Shown: positions 50,349-59,432 of the stretch, piece by piece
How positions within the stretch are numbered: the stretch's first letter is position 1
How the letters are laid out: each line of letters starts with the position of its first letter
Assembly: GCA_963753545.1 (NCBI GenBank)
Contig: CAVWCQ010000004.1
Coordinates: 124,001 to 188,000 of the forward strand
From: CAVWCQ01 sp963753545
GTDB taxonomy: Bacteria; Chloroflexota; Anaerolineae; Aggregatilineales; Aggregatilineaceae
Length of the DNA stretch: 64,000 bases
Direction of reading: 5' to 3'
Made by a program: the position numbers and the translations under genes
Notes under the pieces: generated by a model
Database searches by the model: none
Told to the model about the DNA's origin: nothing
The model's input: the letters and a program-made list of their open reading frames with translations, nothing else

Positions 50349-51260
50349 TTACCATTCAGTGGCGATAGGCGCTTCTTCTTCAGCAGTCGATCCCCGGCGG
50401 CGGCTCTCGGCAGCCAGTTCGGTGATCTCGCGGATATCGGCAAACTGCCGCGTCGCGTTGGAAATGGAACCGACGGCCAGAGTCATCAACGGCACTTTGT
50501 CATTTTCCTTCATCATAAACCCGCGCTCGCGGTCAATGAAGGAATAATGCTGCTGGACTTCCTCGGTAAAGCGATCCGTCAGCCGTTTGATCAGCGCCTC
50601 GGCTTTTTGCGAATAGGTCACGACAACAAAGTTATCGCTTCCCGCGTGGCCCACGAAGTCATTGGGTGTGCCGTGTTCGTCCAGCACTTCGCCCACAATG
50701 AGCGCCATAAAGCGCAGCACTTCGTTGCCCGCCACAAAACCGTACACGTCTTTGAATGCGTCGAAGTGCTGGAGCTTGACATCCAGGTACGTCCAGATTT
50801 TTTCTTCACGCATCAATTCGCGCAGTTTTTCTTCGATCAGCGAGCTGCTGGGCAGGCCGCTGTTTGGATCGGTGTAATTATCGCGCTCAGCCCGGTCAAT
50901 CTGATTCTTGACGCGGAGCTTGAGTTCTTCGATATCGAACGGCTTGGTGATGTAATCATCCGCGCCCAGTTCCAACCCGGCGATCTTATCGCTGCGCTCG
51001 TCCTTCTGCGTCAGGAAGATGATCGGAATGTGGCTGGTGCGCGTCGTGGAGCGTAGTTCCCGGCAAACGTCATACCCGTTCATGTCGGGCAGCATAATAT
51101 CGAGAACAATCAACTGCGGTAGCTGCTTGCGAGTCAGCATCAGTGCATCGCCGCCGCGTGGTGCGACCTGCACATCATATCCCTGCCCGCTGAAATAAAT
51201 GCGCAGCATATTGGAGATGTCAAAATCATCTTCAACAACTAAAATTCTGCCCTTACCCAT
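50349..51260 (-). CDS. Response regulator with degenerate GGDEF domain
   Basis: 303 residues. Receiver domain at 1-125 with ILVVEDDFDISNMLR, LIVLDIMLPDMNGYD and DDYITKPF, all key residues intact. Then a GGDEF-like domain (about 130-280) in which the signature reads AGSDNF instead of GGDEF, so diguanylate cyclase activity is not expected; it may bind nucleotide or act as a scaffold. GGGAGG precedes the ATG. It is first in the operon, 59 bases before the giant kinase. Confidence 0.92.
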   Translation of the reverse strand: MGKGRILVVEDDFDISNMLRIYFSGQGYDVQVAPRGGDALMLTRKQLPQLIVLDIMLPDMNGYDVCRELRSTTRTSHIPIIFLTQKDERSDKIAGLELGADDYITKPFDIEELKLRVKNQIDRAERDNYTDPNSGLPSSSLIEEKLRELMREEKIWTYLDVKLQHFDAFKDVYGFVAGNEVLRFMALIVGEVLDEHGTPNDFVGHAGSDNFVVVTYSQKAEALIKRLTDRFTEEVQQHYSFIDRERGFMMKENDKVPLMTLAVGSISNATRQFADIREITELAAESRRRGSTAEEEAPIATEW

Positions 51261-51397
51261 GCCAACCTCCCCGTAATCTGGGGTTTCGTCATGAACGAAT
51301 GGAGCCTGAACAGCCTCAGCTTGCCGATTTTCGGCTTGTCGATGCGTTAACTATACATTCGAACTGGATTAAAAGCCAGTCTACCCCTTACCTTGAT

Positions 51398-51409
51398 TGA
51401 AGCGCTTCA
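51398..51409. promoter_or_regulatory. Perfect 12-base palindrome upstream of the two-component operon
   Basis: TGAAGCGCTTCA, about 140 bases before the response-regulator ATG. It looks like an operator, but I cannot name the regulator and no clear promoter is adjacent. Confidence 0.35.
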
Positions 51410-51447
51410 GTACCAAAAAGGGGATAGTACAATCCCCCTACTCAACT

Positions 51448-52629
51448 CTACCCATTCATTAACTGTGGATCGTGTGTACGCGCCAGCCTCTCCAGCCGCC
51501 GCACCGCTTCCGACAGAGGGGGCAATTCCATCATCTCGCGCTGAAGCTGCTGCGCCCGCAGGCGGTAATTCGCGTCAGTCAGGACGGCTTTGACCGCAGA
51601 GCGTATGGCTTCCGGCTCCCCGTTGACCAGCACGCCAATCCCAAGGTCTGCGCATTGTTGAGCGGTAGGCATCTGATCGCCTGCCTCCAGCGGTATGATG
51701 ACCACCGGCAGACCGTGCCAGAGGGCAGAATGCAAAGAGTTAAATCCGCCATGAAAAATGACTGCGTCGCAGGTGGGCAAGATCAGGGTTTGTGGAATGT
51801 ACCGCTCGATCTTCACATGCTGCGGAAGGGGGTGAAATTGAGTCGGGTCCATCGACTGCCCGACGGTAATGATGGTGTTGAAATCTTCGGCGCTCAACGC
51901 GTCAATCAATGCCTGGAACCGTTCGGGCTGCTGGTTGAACGTGGTGCCCAGGGTCGCATAGACGGTTGGACAATCAGGCAGGTTCTGGACCCAGTCCGGT
52001 AGTTCCTGTTGAACGCTTAGGTCAAATGGCGGCATGCAAAATCGATGCGTCACCGGAGGCGGAGGAGCACCCAGCCCCAACCCCCACGAAGGTGGCAGCG
52101 CATTCAACACAAAATAGCGGTCAAACGATTTGAGGCCGGGGTCTTCGGGCAAGCCATAACGCTGTCTGAGCGCATTAAGGGGCGCAGCACAACCGTACCG
52201 GGGCGAAATATAGAGCGCCCACAGGATACTGGCATAGGGTATGTCGAAAAGCTCGGCGGCGATGGTGCTGCCAAACTCCAGGGGATCGCGGATAATCACG
52301 TCCGGTTTCCAACCCTGCATCAGGGCGATCAGGTCATCCGCCATCTGGGGGCCGAATCCCTGGATGAATCCCCAAATCTGTTGCATACCCGGGTGGGATA
52401 CTGCGGCCTGAATGGCGGGCCATTCGGGGAGAGTGGTCAGGATATCATTGGACCCGGCACAATTCCGGCCACACGAGAAATGATCAAATCCGGCGCGCTT
52501 GACGACAGGGCCAAAATTTTCGCTTGTCGCGAACGCCACCTCATGCCCGTGTTCCTTAAGCGCCTGAGCCAACGGCACGAGCGAATGGAAGTGACCGAAG
52601 AACGGTTGGACGGTGAACAAAACCCTCAT
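51448..52629 (-). CDS. GT1-family (MGT/UGT-like) glycosyltransferase
   Basis: 393 residues. N-terminal VQPFFGHFHSLVPLAQALKE is the acceptor-side signature of macrolide-type glycosyltransferases; the C-terminal nucleotide-sugar site reads FHGGFNSLHSALWHGLPVVI with IPLEAGDQ after it. It would transfer a sugar from a nucleotide donor to a small lipophilic acceptor; the acceptor is unknown. AGGAG precedes the ATG at 52629. Intact frame. It stands between the two-component operon and the dehydrogenase gene, with no sign of a biosynthetic cluster. Confidence 0.9.
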   Translation of the reverse strand: MRVLFTVQPFFGHFHSLVPLAQALKEHGHEVAFATSENFGPVVKRAGFDHFSCGRNCAGSNDILTTLPEWPAIQAAVSHPGMQQIWGFIQGFGPQMADDLIALMQGWKPDVIIRDPLEFGSTIAAELFDIPYASILWALYISPRYGCAAPLNALRQRYGLPEDPGLKSFDRYFVLNALPPSWGLGLGAPPPPVTHRFCMPPFDLSVQQELPDWVQNLPDCPTVYATLGTTFNQQPERFQALIDALSAEDFNTIITVGQSMDPTQFHPLPQHVKIERYIPQTLILPTCDAVIFHGGFNSLHSALWHGLPVVIIPLEAGDQMPTAQQCADLGIGVLVNGEPEAIRSAVKAVLTDANYRLRAQQLQREMMELPPLSEAVRRLERLARTHDPQLMNG

Positions 52630-52681
52630 GGCATCTCTCCTGAAACGAAGAATGAGGAACTGGTCGTTTTTTTCTAATTTC

Positions 52682-52790
52682 TCTTACTTTTCCTCGCGAA
52701 GCTGCGTTCTCCGCGGTGAAGGTTCTTTTTCTACCGCTTCTCTCTTTTGGTTTTCTTTGCGTTCTTTGCGCTCTTTGCGGTGAGATATTC
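52682..52790 (-). repeat. Family B GCAAAG repeats in tandem (B8, B9)
   Basis: Two copies in minus sense. B9 is nearly ideal (ATCTCACCGCAAAGAGCGCA) and starts three bases past the stop of the dehydrogenase at 52794. B8 is more diverged and contains GCTTCGCGAGG. Confidence 0.88.
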
Positions 52791-52793
52791 TTT

Positions 52794-53872
52794 TTACTTT
52801 TTCGCCCGTTCCCGCACCCGCTCGATATGCTCGTCAGTCACCGCCCGTTCAAAACTGCGAAACCCGCTCAGTTTGAAGCCGTGCCGCGCCGCGATCATCC
52901 CAATCTCGTTGACCTGTTCCAGGCTGATATGTTTGCCGACGCTGTAATCGGCGTAGCGGCCTTCCAGCGCCAGGGCCATCGTCTCCGCCATGCACGCGTA
53001 GGATTTCCCGGCGGGAACCCGAAGTTGAACCCAAAATCGACCGGACCGGGCACTTCGACCATGCCGCCCTCAATCACCAGCACATCGTCCCGCACCTGCG
53101 CCACCCGCACCGATACGTCACGCGGGCGGGCCACGTCGCACACCACCGTGCCCGGCTTCAGATGCTCCGGCTCGATCACGGAGGTTGTCGCGCTGGTCAC
53201 GGTCAGGATCAGATCGGCGTGATAAATGCTGTGGATATCCAGGCTGGTCCTGATCTGGGCCTTGTGTCCCTGGCAGAGCGCCTCGACTTCATCGAGCGCC
53301 TCCTGCCGCCGCCCGACCAGCAGCAGATCCGGCACTTCGCGGGCCAAAATCTGCGCGCAGACCGAGCCGATCACGCCCGTCGCCCCAACCACTGCCGCCG
53401 ACGCGTCGCACATTTTAATATCCATGCGCCGCGCCGCTTCCCGCACCGCTTCCACCGCCATATAAACCGTATAGGCGTCGCCGTTCGTGACGGGCATTTC
53501 CAGCCGCTGCGCAATCGTATCGCCCGCGTCGCCCACGACGGACGTATACGCGCCCAGCCCCAGCAGCCGCGCGCCGAGCTTTTCCGCCATGTGCCCGCAC
53601 GCGACGATCTTCTTATAGACCATCTCGACAGGCAGCGACATCATCGTTTTGGGCGTATAGGGACAGGCGATAAACCAGCCCGACAGTTCTTTTCCCGTTG
53701 CCTGGGAGGTAATGCCGTGAATCTCGGAGATGTACACTGGAGGGAAAAACCGGGAGAGATAGTTGATCTGCCCTTCCGACAAGATTTTGCCGACGAGGGG
53801 CCACTTGCGGGATACGTCTTTTTTCGGATCAATCGGATGAATGATAAATGCAAAGGTGTCAGGGGTGCTCAC
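52794..53872 (-). CDS. COG5322-type dehydrogenase, related to acyl-ACP reductases (one frameshift)
   Basis: About 359 residues. YLSRFFPPVYISEIHGITSQ, LGLGAYTSVVGDAGDTIA, the Rossmann motif VVGATGVIGSVCAQILA, VCDVARPRDVS and VIEGGMVEVPGPVDFGFNFG form a strongly conserved set shared with shikimate-dehydrogenase-like and long-chain acyl-ACP reductase-like proteins. The C-terminus (MAETMALALEGRYADYSVGK, then GFRSFERAV) is in another frame after a break near 53005. A role in lipid or aldehyde metabolism is plausible. GTG start. Confidence 0.82.
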
Positions 53873-54009
53873 GGTGGCCTTCTAATTCTAACTATAATGC
53901 GCGCCTCCAATCATACCCCGCCGCCTCATATTCCCCAATGGTCATGAGACTGCCGTACTACCGCACCAATTGAGGCGAGTCACCTGCCCTCGCCCCTTGT
54001 TCTTATCTC

Positions 54010-54048
54010 TGCTTTTCTTTGCGCTCTTTGCGTACTTTGCGGTGAAAT
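54010..54048 (-). repeat. Family B GCAAAG repeat (B10)
   Basis: In minus sense ATTTCACCGCAAAGTACGCA followed by AAGAGCGCAAAG, about 15 bases past the stop of the beta-helix gene at 54064. Confidence 0.88.
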
Positions 54049-54063
54049 ATGTTCTTTTCTCTT

Positions 54064-55428
54064 CTACTCCCACGGCTCCAGGAACGCCGCTTCCGACTCC
54101 AACTGCCGTGGATAGCGGCGCTTATGCAGCTTGGCAACCGAGGCGCGCACCTTGTGGTGATCGCTCTCCTCGTAGGTGATATTCTTGTTGATCACCCGCC
54201 GCTCTGGGGAGGCGAACAGGATCGTATCGGACTCGATGACGCGCCCCGGCATGACCACCAGCCCCGATCCGAGCCGGGCGTTGTGGCCCACGCAGCCGCC
54301 GAGCACGGGTTGGCCCGTATCTTCCAGGTCGCCGTAAGCGTTCATCGCCCGCAGCGCGGCAGGCAGCAGGTTGAAGTCGGTGAATGTCGTTCCCGCCCCA
54401 ACAAAACTGTTGCGCCCGATGACGCACATTTGCAGGCAGGTGTTCTGAGCGATGATCGAGTATTCCATCATCGTGGACATAAACAGCGCGGCGCGGAAGG
54501 GCAAAAAGCAGTTGTTGCCCACCACGCTCAACATCAACTGGCAGCCCTGCGCCACATTGACATAATCCCCGATGATGCTGTTATCGATCACCGCGCCGGG
54601 GCCGATATAGCAGTTGCGTCCAATGGTCGTCGGGCCGTAAATGACCGCCGACGGGTCGATGACGGTGCCCTCCCCCACTTCCACCACCTGGGAGCACGAC
54701 AGCACCTGCTTCTGCTCCTTAATGGCCCGGAACAGCATGCGCAGTGCCACCAGATTATGTTCCGATACCTGCTTTTCAAAGCGCTTCCCACGAGAGAACA
54801 CGCCCATGATGATATTGGCGAAATAGACATGCACCCAACTGTCAATCGACAGGCAGGATCGCTCAGTCAGCAGGTGCGTCAGGTCGAGGTCGCGGCTGCC
54901 CTGCTCGCCGCCGGGGCGGAGATTCGTCATGGAGTCGGGGATGTTGTAATAACCGATCTCCTTATAATCGCTGAAGATGGGCACCGCCCGCCACTGCCGC
55001 GGATCGGCATAGCCGTTCGGGAAGTACCACATATCGAGCGGATAATAGAGGGGGCGTCCGTTGATATCGTTGACGGGCTTCAGGCGCGACAGCGGGATCG
55101 AATATTTCATCCACGCGGCGTCATTCGCAGGCAGCGCGGCCTGTGATGGCAGACGGCTGGCGCGGGCCGTGTCAAAAAACTCGCGGAAGAATTGGGTATC
55201 GAAGTGCAGGTTATCGCGGTAAACGATCAGTTCGCCGCCTTCCGAGGCCGCCTGCACCAGTTCGTGAATCGAAGCCAGGGGCATTTCGGCAGGAGTTGGC
55301 CCGATCACCTCGTCCAGAATATCCGCGTGGTGGATTTTCAGCGCCTTGTTGAGGATGCTCAGGTCGCGCGCTGGTTCGTTGAATGGCGTGATCAGGTGGT
55401 GGTCTTCAATAATAAATTTGCGCATCAT
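54064..55428 (-). CDS. Left-handed beta-helix (hexapeptide-repeat) protein
   Basis: 454 residues, intact. The N-terminal 240 residues have no recognised domain. From about 245 hexapeptide repeats of the GlmU/acyltransferase type appear (VVEVGEGTVIDPSAVIYGPT, TIGRNCYIGPGAVIDNSIIG, VIGRNSFVGAGTTF, HNARLGSGLVVMPG). It may be a sugar nucleotidyltransferase-like or acyltransferase-like enzyme; the usual N-terminal nucleotidyltransferase motif is absent, so I do not assign an activity. Confidence 0.8.
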   Translation of the reverse strand: MMRKFIIEDHHLITPFNEPARDLSILNKALKIHHADILDEVIGPTPAEMPLASIHELVQAASEGGELIVYRDNLHFDTQFFREFFDTARASRLPSQAALPANDAAWMKYSIPLSRLKPVNDINGRPLYYPLDMWYFPNGYADPRQWRAVPIFSDYKEIGYYNIPDSMTNLRPGGEQGSRDLDLTHLLTERSCLSIDSWVHVYFANIIMGVFSRGKRFEKQVSEHNLVALRMLFRAIKEQKQVLSCSQVVEVGEGTVIDPSAVIYGPTTIGRNCYIGPGAVIDNSIIGDYVNVAQGCQLMLSVVGNNCFLPFRAALFMSTMMEYSIIAQNTCLQMCVIGRNSFVGAGTTFTDFNLLPAALRAMNAYGDLEDTGQPVLGGCVGHNARLGSGLVVMPGRVIESDTILFASPERRVINKNITYEESDHHKVRASVAKLHKRRYPRQLESEAAFLEPWE

Positions 55429-55552
55429 TGCTCTCCGCGTGCCGTCCGATGCGTCTAGTATGCTTTATTTGGGAGTGTGGAGCAACTCTCGTCGCCAGTC
55501 AGTTCAGTGCCAGCGGGCACGATATCGAGCACATTAGCCATCTGAAGCCGCG

Positions 55553-56373
55553 TTACTGCGAGTTCGTCAGCAGCCAGGCGCGCAGCGTGGTGATGAACCG
55601 CTGCGGCGAGTCCATCATAATGAAGTGTCCAGCGTCGGGGAACCATTCGATCTGGGCATGGGGTACGCCCGCCTTCAGCGTCTCGTTCTCGCTGGGCCGC
55701 ACGATAATATCGTTCTTGCCATACATACCCAGCGTCGGGACGATGACGCGGTTGAGTTCGGGGCGCAGATCGGTTTGGCGCAGCGTGCCGATGCTCTGGA
55801 AGAACGACTCCATGCTGATCATCGACACATCTTTATTGATCATGCGGGACATCGAGCCGCCGTCTTTCGCCATAAAATAGCTGTAGCCGCGCAAAAAGAG
55901 CCGCAGCGGGCGGCCCCGGAACAGCCAGAAGAACGCGGCCAGCTTGGGATAGCCGGACATCTTCAGCAGCAGATTGAGCGATGTGCCGTTAATCGGGGAG
56001 CCGATCACGCACACCTTGACGACTTTTTCCGGGTAGCGGATCGCCATGCTCAGCGAGACCGTGCCGCCCATCGAATGGCCGATCAGGGGCGCTTTTTTGA
56101 TGCCGAGCCGGTCCATAAACTGGTAGACCATCTCGACATAGGTGGGACGGTGAACGAATCGCGCCGCTGTTCCTGCTCTTCTTGGCCAACCACGCCGGAC
56201 TCGCCAAACCCAAAAAAGTCCAGGGCATAGGTGCGGAATTCGTGCCCTAGAACTTCAATGGTATCGCGCCATAAGGCCCATGAGCCGAGCCAGCCGTGCA
56301 GCAAAAGCACAGGCCGCCCGCGCCCATAGGTCTCATAATGGATAATTCCTGGGTCCGTGACAAGTGATGGCAC
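55553..56373 (-). CDS. Alpha/beta hydrolase (one frameshift)
   Basis: About 273 residues. IIHYETYGRGRPVLLLHGWL with the oxyanion HG, nucleophile elbow IGHSMGG, acid in MYGKNDIIV and the catalytic His in FPDAGHFIMMD. The first 75 residues lie in one frame and the rest in another; break near 56140. The N-terminus is closely similar to the hydrolase at 37598-38856, so the two are paralogues. Substrate unknown. GTG start. It follows the GTPase gene on the same strand. Confidence 0.87.
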
Positions 56374-56466
56374 GTCTGGTCGTTCCTCCAGACCGCAAGA
56401 TGCAGGGCTGAACGCAGCGTTTGAGGACGAACGCCTATCGGAGGCCGAATATCCCCCCGGCTGTGG

Positions 56467-57010
56467 CTAGGTATCCATTTCCTCAAGGATCGAGTAGAGC
56501 AGTTCAAGCAGCACATTCTTGACGCTCTCTTTGTCCTTGGCGACACAAGGCAGCAGCTTGACGTTCTCCTCGATGCGCAGCGCAATGCGGAGATCGTCTG
56601 GCGACCAGGCTTCGGGATGATCTTGCTTGTTGGCAGCCACCACATACGGCGTAGGCGCATAAGCGCGGAACGTTTCCAGAATGCTTTTTGCTTCACGGAA
56701 CGTTTCCGGCTTGGCGCTGTCTACCATCACCACAAAGCCCAGCATACCTTCGGCCAGAATTTCCCACATGAAGTCAAACCGCCGCTGGCCGGGTGTGCCG
56801 AACAGATACAGCACCAGATCATCATCGACGGTGATACGGCCAAAGTCCATTGCAACAGTTGTGGCTTCTTTGGTTCCGTACTCTGCCGAACTCGGAAGAA
56901 ATGCTCTCGTCGGTAGATACCACGTCGATTTCACTGATCGAGCGTATAAATTCGGTCTTGCCCGCGCTGAAGGGGCCAGTGATGACCATTTTGACTGTTT
57001 GCATGGGCAT
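56467..57010 (-). CDS. Small Ras-like GTPase of the MglA/CvnD type (one frameshift)
   Basis: About 180 residues. G1 is GPFSAGKTEF, G3 reads LFGTPGQRRF (the usual D of DxxG is replaced by G-T, as in the CvnD-like group), and G4 is ANKQD. The N-terminal frame breaks near 56890 after STDES, in switch I, and resumes with EYGTKEATTVAMDFG. ATG 57010 or 57004. It lies directly downstream of a DUF4388 gene on the same strand; such GTPases often pair with Roadblock or other regulatory proteins. Confidence 0.87.
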
Positions 57011-57078
57011 GGTCGGTTTCACTCTTCCGTAGATAATAAATACACAGCCTACCCTGCGGCAGGCCTACCAGGGATAAA

Positions 57079-57973
57079 TTAAGTTTCCTTGATTTTGGCG
57101 ATCAACCGTTCCACCACGCTGCGTTTAACCGTCAGCGAAGGCGAGGCGGCTGTCCGGCGCGGAGCACCACTGCCCGCTTGGGGCTGCTGCACTCCCGGCG
57201 GCTTCACCAGTTCCACCAGGCCTGCCTGCAAAAGCCCATAAACGATCCGACGTATTTCAGTGTCGGTCATATTGCAGGCTTTGGCAATCTGCCGGATGGA
57301 GTTTCTGCGGATTGATAAATGATACCACGCGCCATTCTTCCACACCGAGGTGAATCCCCCGGAAGCGATCCCCCGGCGCATCGGGGAATTTTAAAGCCAT
57401 ATCCAGGTTGGGCAGTTCTTCTTCAAGCGGCTTGACTTCCTTGGCGCGCCGCGTGCCCTCGATGATCACATTTTTGAGATCAATCGGAACGGTGATGCGC
57501 TCTGGAGGCGGTGAGACGTTTTCTTCAAAGACAAACGGCTCCTGGTTCCAGGACATCACGTCATAGACGATATCCAGCGTGTTCTGTTGAATGCTGCGCA
57601 CGACATCGGCCTGAGTGACATAGTTGGCGTTGATCAGCATCAGCGCCAGGGCTTTGTCCGAATATTTCGCCCCGCGCTCGCGGATCACGCGCGCCTGCTC
57701 GGCATTCAGCTTGCCCGCTTTTTGCAGGACCGTTGCCAGATGCCCGTCCTGGCTGCCCACAGTGGCCAGCACGAGGCGGCCTTCCCTAAAGGCGATCGTC
57801 GCCCGCTCTTCACCTGGAACAACCTTTTTGCGCTTGTTCCCCTGCCCATCCGTGATCATCTCATCGGTGACGATAGGCTGGTAAAGACGCAGTGTGCCGG
57901 TTTTTTTTGCCAGGTTGATCAGATTTAAAATTTGCGTTGTACTAAAATCCGCCAGGTTCCCTTTGAGTGCCAT
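57079..57973 (-). CDS. DUF4388 (PATAN) protein with C-terminal winged helix (one frameshift)
   Basis: About 297 residues. N-terminal DUF4388/PATAN domain MALKGNLADFSTTQILNLIN with LAKKTGTLRLY, a middle helical region, then a winged-helix-like region (SIRQIAKACNMTDTEIRRIV) in another frame after a break near 57300, and a basic tail. DUF4388 domains are protein-interaction modules of bacterial signalling, often next to GTPases and receiver domains. First gene after a strong promoter; the GTPase follows 69 bases downstream. Confidence 0.85.
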
Positions 57974-58444
57974 CTACAAATTCCTACCCTGGGGTCGGGT
58001 GATAACGGCGGGTAAGTCGTGTCTACGTGATAGTGCACAAGTAGCGCGCATTATACCCTGCCCCCAAAACCGAGTCAACCGGACCAAAGATGGGTTCGAA
58101 CATCATCAATTCATGGCTATTATAAATGAGAATTGTAAAAGCATTCGTGAAATTGTTGTGAACTATCCAATGCTTCAGCGTTAGGTTTCCGGCTTCACCA
58201 GCGGCTGCCACGTCGGATAATAATTAAGGCGGTTCTGCGGCAGCTCCTCTTAAACCATTTCAAGCCGCCAAAGTGCCTGAGAATGATAGACTATTTCGCT
58301 AAAATATAGAAGCATTGTGAAACAAGAGGGAAATAAAGGCAAATTTTGGAGAAGCGACGGTGCCGCACCGCGGGGGAGACAGCGCGGCACCTATCGGTCC
58401 TGAACATTTTGCTCAAGACCGATTTGCAGGTTCACAGTGCGGAA
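57974..58444. other. Gap between the two DUF4388 genes
   Basis: 471 bases. It holds the minus-strand promoter at 58050-58078. I see no gene, terminator or repeat in the remainder; the frames on either strand lack family features. Confidence 0.55.
58050..58078 (-). promoter_or_regulatory. Promoter of the DUF4388-GTPase unit
   Basis: On the minus strand TTGACT (58073-58078), 17-base spacer with TTTTGGGGGCAGGG, TATAAT (58050-58055). Start near 58043 gives a leader of about 70 bases. The region before the paralogue at 59269 has a related sequence, TTTTAGGTGGCAGGGCATTA, with a much poorer -35. Confidence 0.82.
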
Positions 58445-59269
58445 CTAAAACTGAAACACCGAGAGCATCGCAGACATACGCCGAGTCGTGGAATTACCCG
58501 ATGCTGCCTCCACCTTGAGTTCCACCAACCCTTTCCGCAAAAGCCCATACACGACGCGGCGGATTTGTGCATCAGTCATATTGCAGGATTTTGCGATCTG
58601 CCGGATAGAAGTTTTCCGATCAACCAGTGAAACCACGTGCCATTCTTCTACACCCAGGCTAAGCCCCTGGAACAGATCACCCGGATCGTCGGGGAATTTT
58701 AGAACCACGTCCAGGTTTGGCAGTTCTTCTGCAAAAGGCTTCACTTCCAGGGCGTGGCGTGTGCCCTCGGCAATCACGCTCTTGATGTCAATGGAAACGG
58801 TGATGCGCTCTGGCGGCGGCAGAACATCTTCTTCAAAAACAAACGGCCCCTGATTCCATGTCATCACATCATAGACGATATCCAGCGTATATTGGCGAAC
58901 GCTGTGTACAATATCGTCCCGCGTGACATAATTGGCATTGATCAGCGCCAGGGCCAGGGCCTTATCTGAATATTTCGCCCCCCGCTGGTTAATGATGTGC
59001 ACCTGCTCGGCATTCAGCTTGCCCGCTTTATGCAGCATCATTGGCAACGATCCATCGTGGGGGCCTGCTGAGGCGAGAATCAAGCGGCCTTCCTTAAAAG
59101 TTATGGTGGCCCGTTCTTCATTCAGCGGAGCGATTTTTTGCTTGTTTACCCGCCCATTCGAGACAACAGGCTGCTGGTAGAGACGGAGTGTTCCAGTCTT
59201 TCGCGCCAGGCTGATCAGGCTTAACAGCCGCGTCGCACTAAGTTCGGTCAGGTTCCCTCTGAGTGCCAT
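58445..59269 (-). CDS. DUF4388 (PATAN) protein, paralogue
   Basis: 274 residues, intact frame, from ATG 59269 with GGAA 7-10 bases before it. Same order as its neighbour: MALRGNLTELSATRLLSLIS, LARKTGTLRLY, NAEQVHIINQRGAKYSDKAL, FVFEEDVLPPPERI, and the winged-helix region SIRQIAKSCNMTDAQIRRVV. Identity to the copy at 57079-57973 is high throughout, which shows a local tandem duplication. It confirms where the other copy is frameshifted. Confidence 0.9.
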   Translation of the reverse strand: MALRGNLTELSATRLLSLISLARKTGTLRLYQQPVVSNGRVNKQKIAPLNEERATITFKEGRLILASAGPHDGSLPMMLHKAGKLNAEQVHIINQRGAKYSDKALALALINANYVTRDDIVHSVRQYTLDIVYDVMTWNQGPFVFEEDVLPPPERITVSIDIKSVIAEGTRHALEVKPFAEELPNLDVVLKFPDDPGDLFQGLSLGVEEWHVVSLVDRKTSIRQIAKSCNMTDAQIRRVVYGLLRKGLVELKVEAASGNSTTRRMSAMLSVFQF

Positions 59270-59432
59270 AGGTAAATTCCTATCTGGAGCATGGGCCATA
59301 ATGCCCTGCCACCTAAAAGTAGATTGGGTTGATCATCAAAGGGGGGAATCAATATCTTCTGCTTATTATATGTTAAGATTTGTCAGTGGGGCTATAAAAA
59401 CATTCTAAAAAATAGTATAAGGCGAGGTAACA

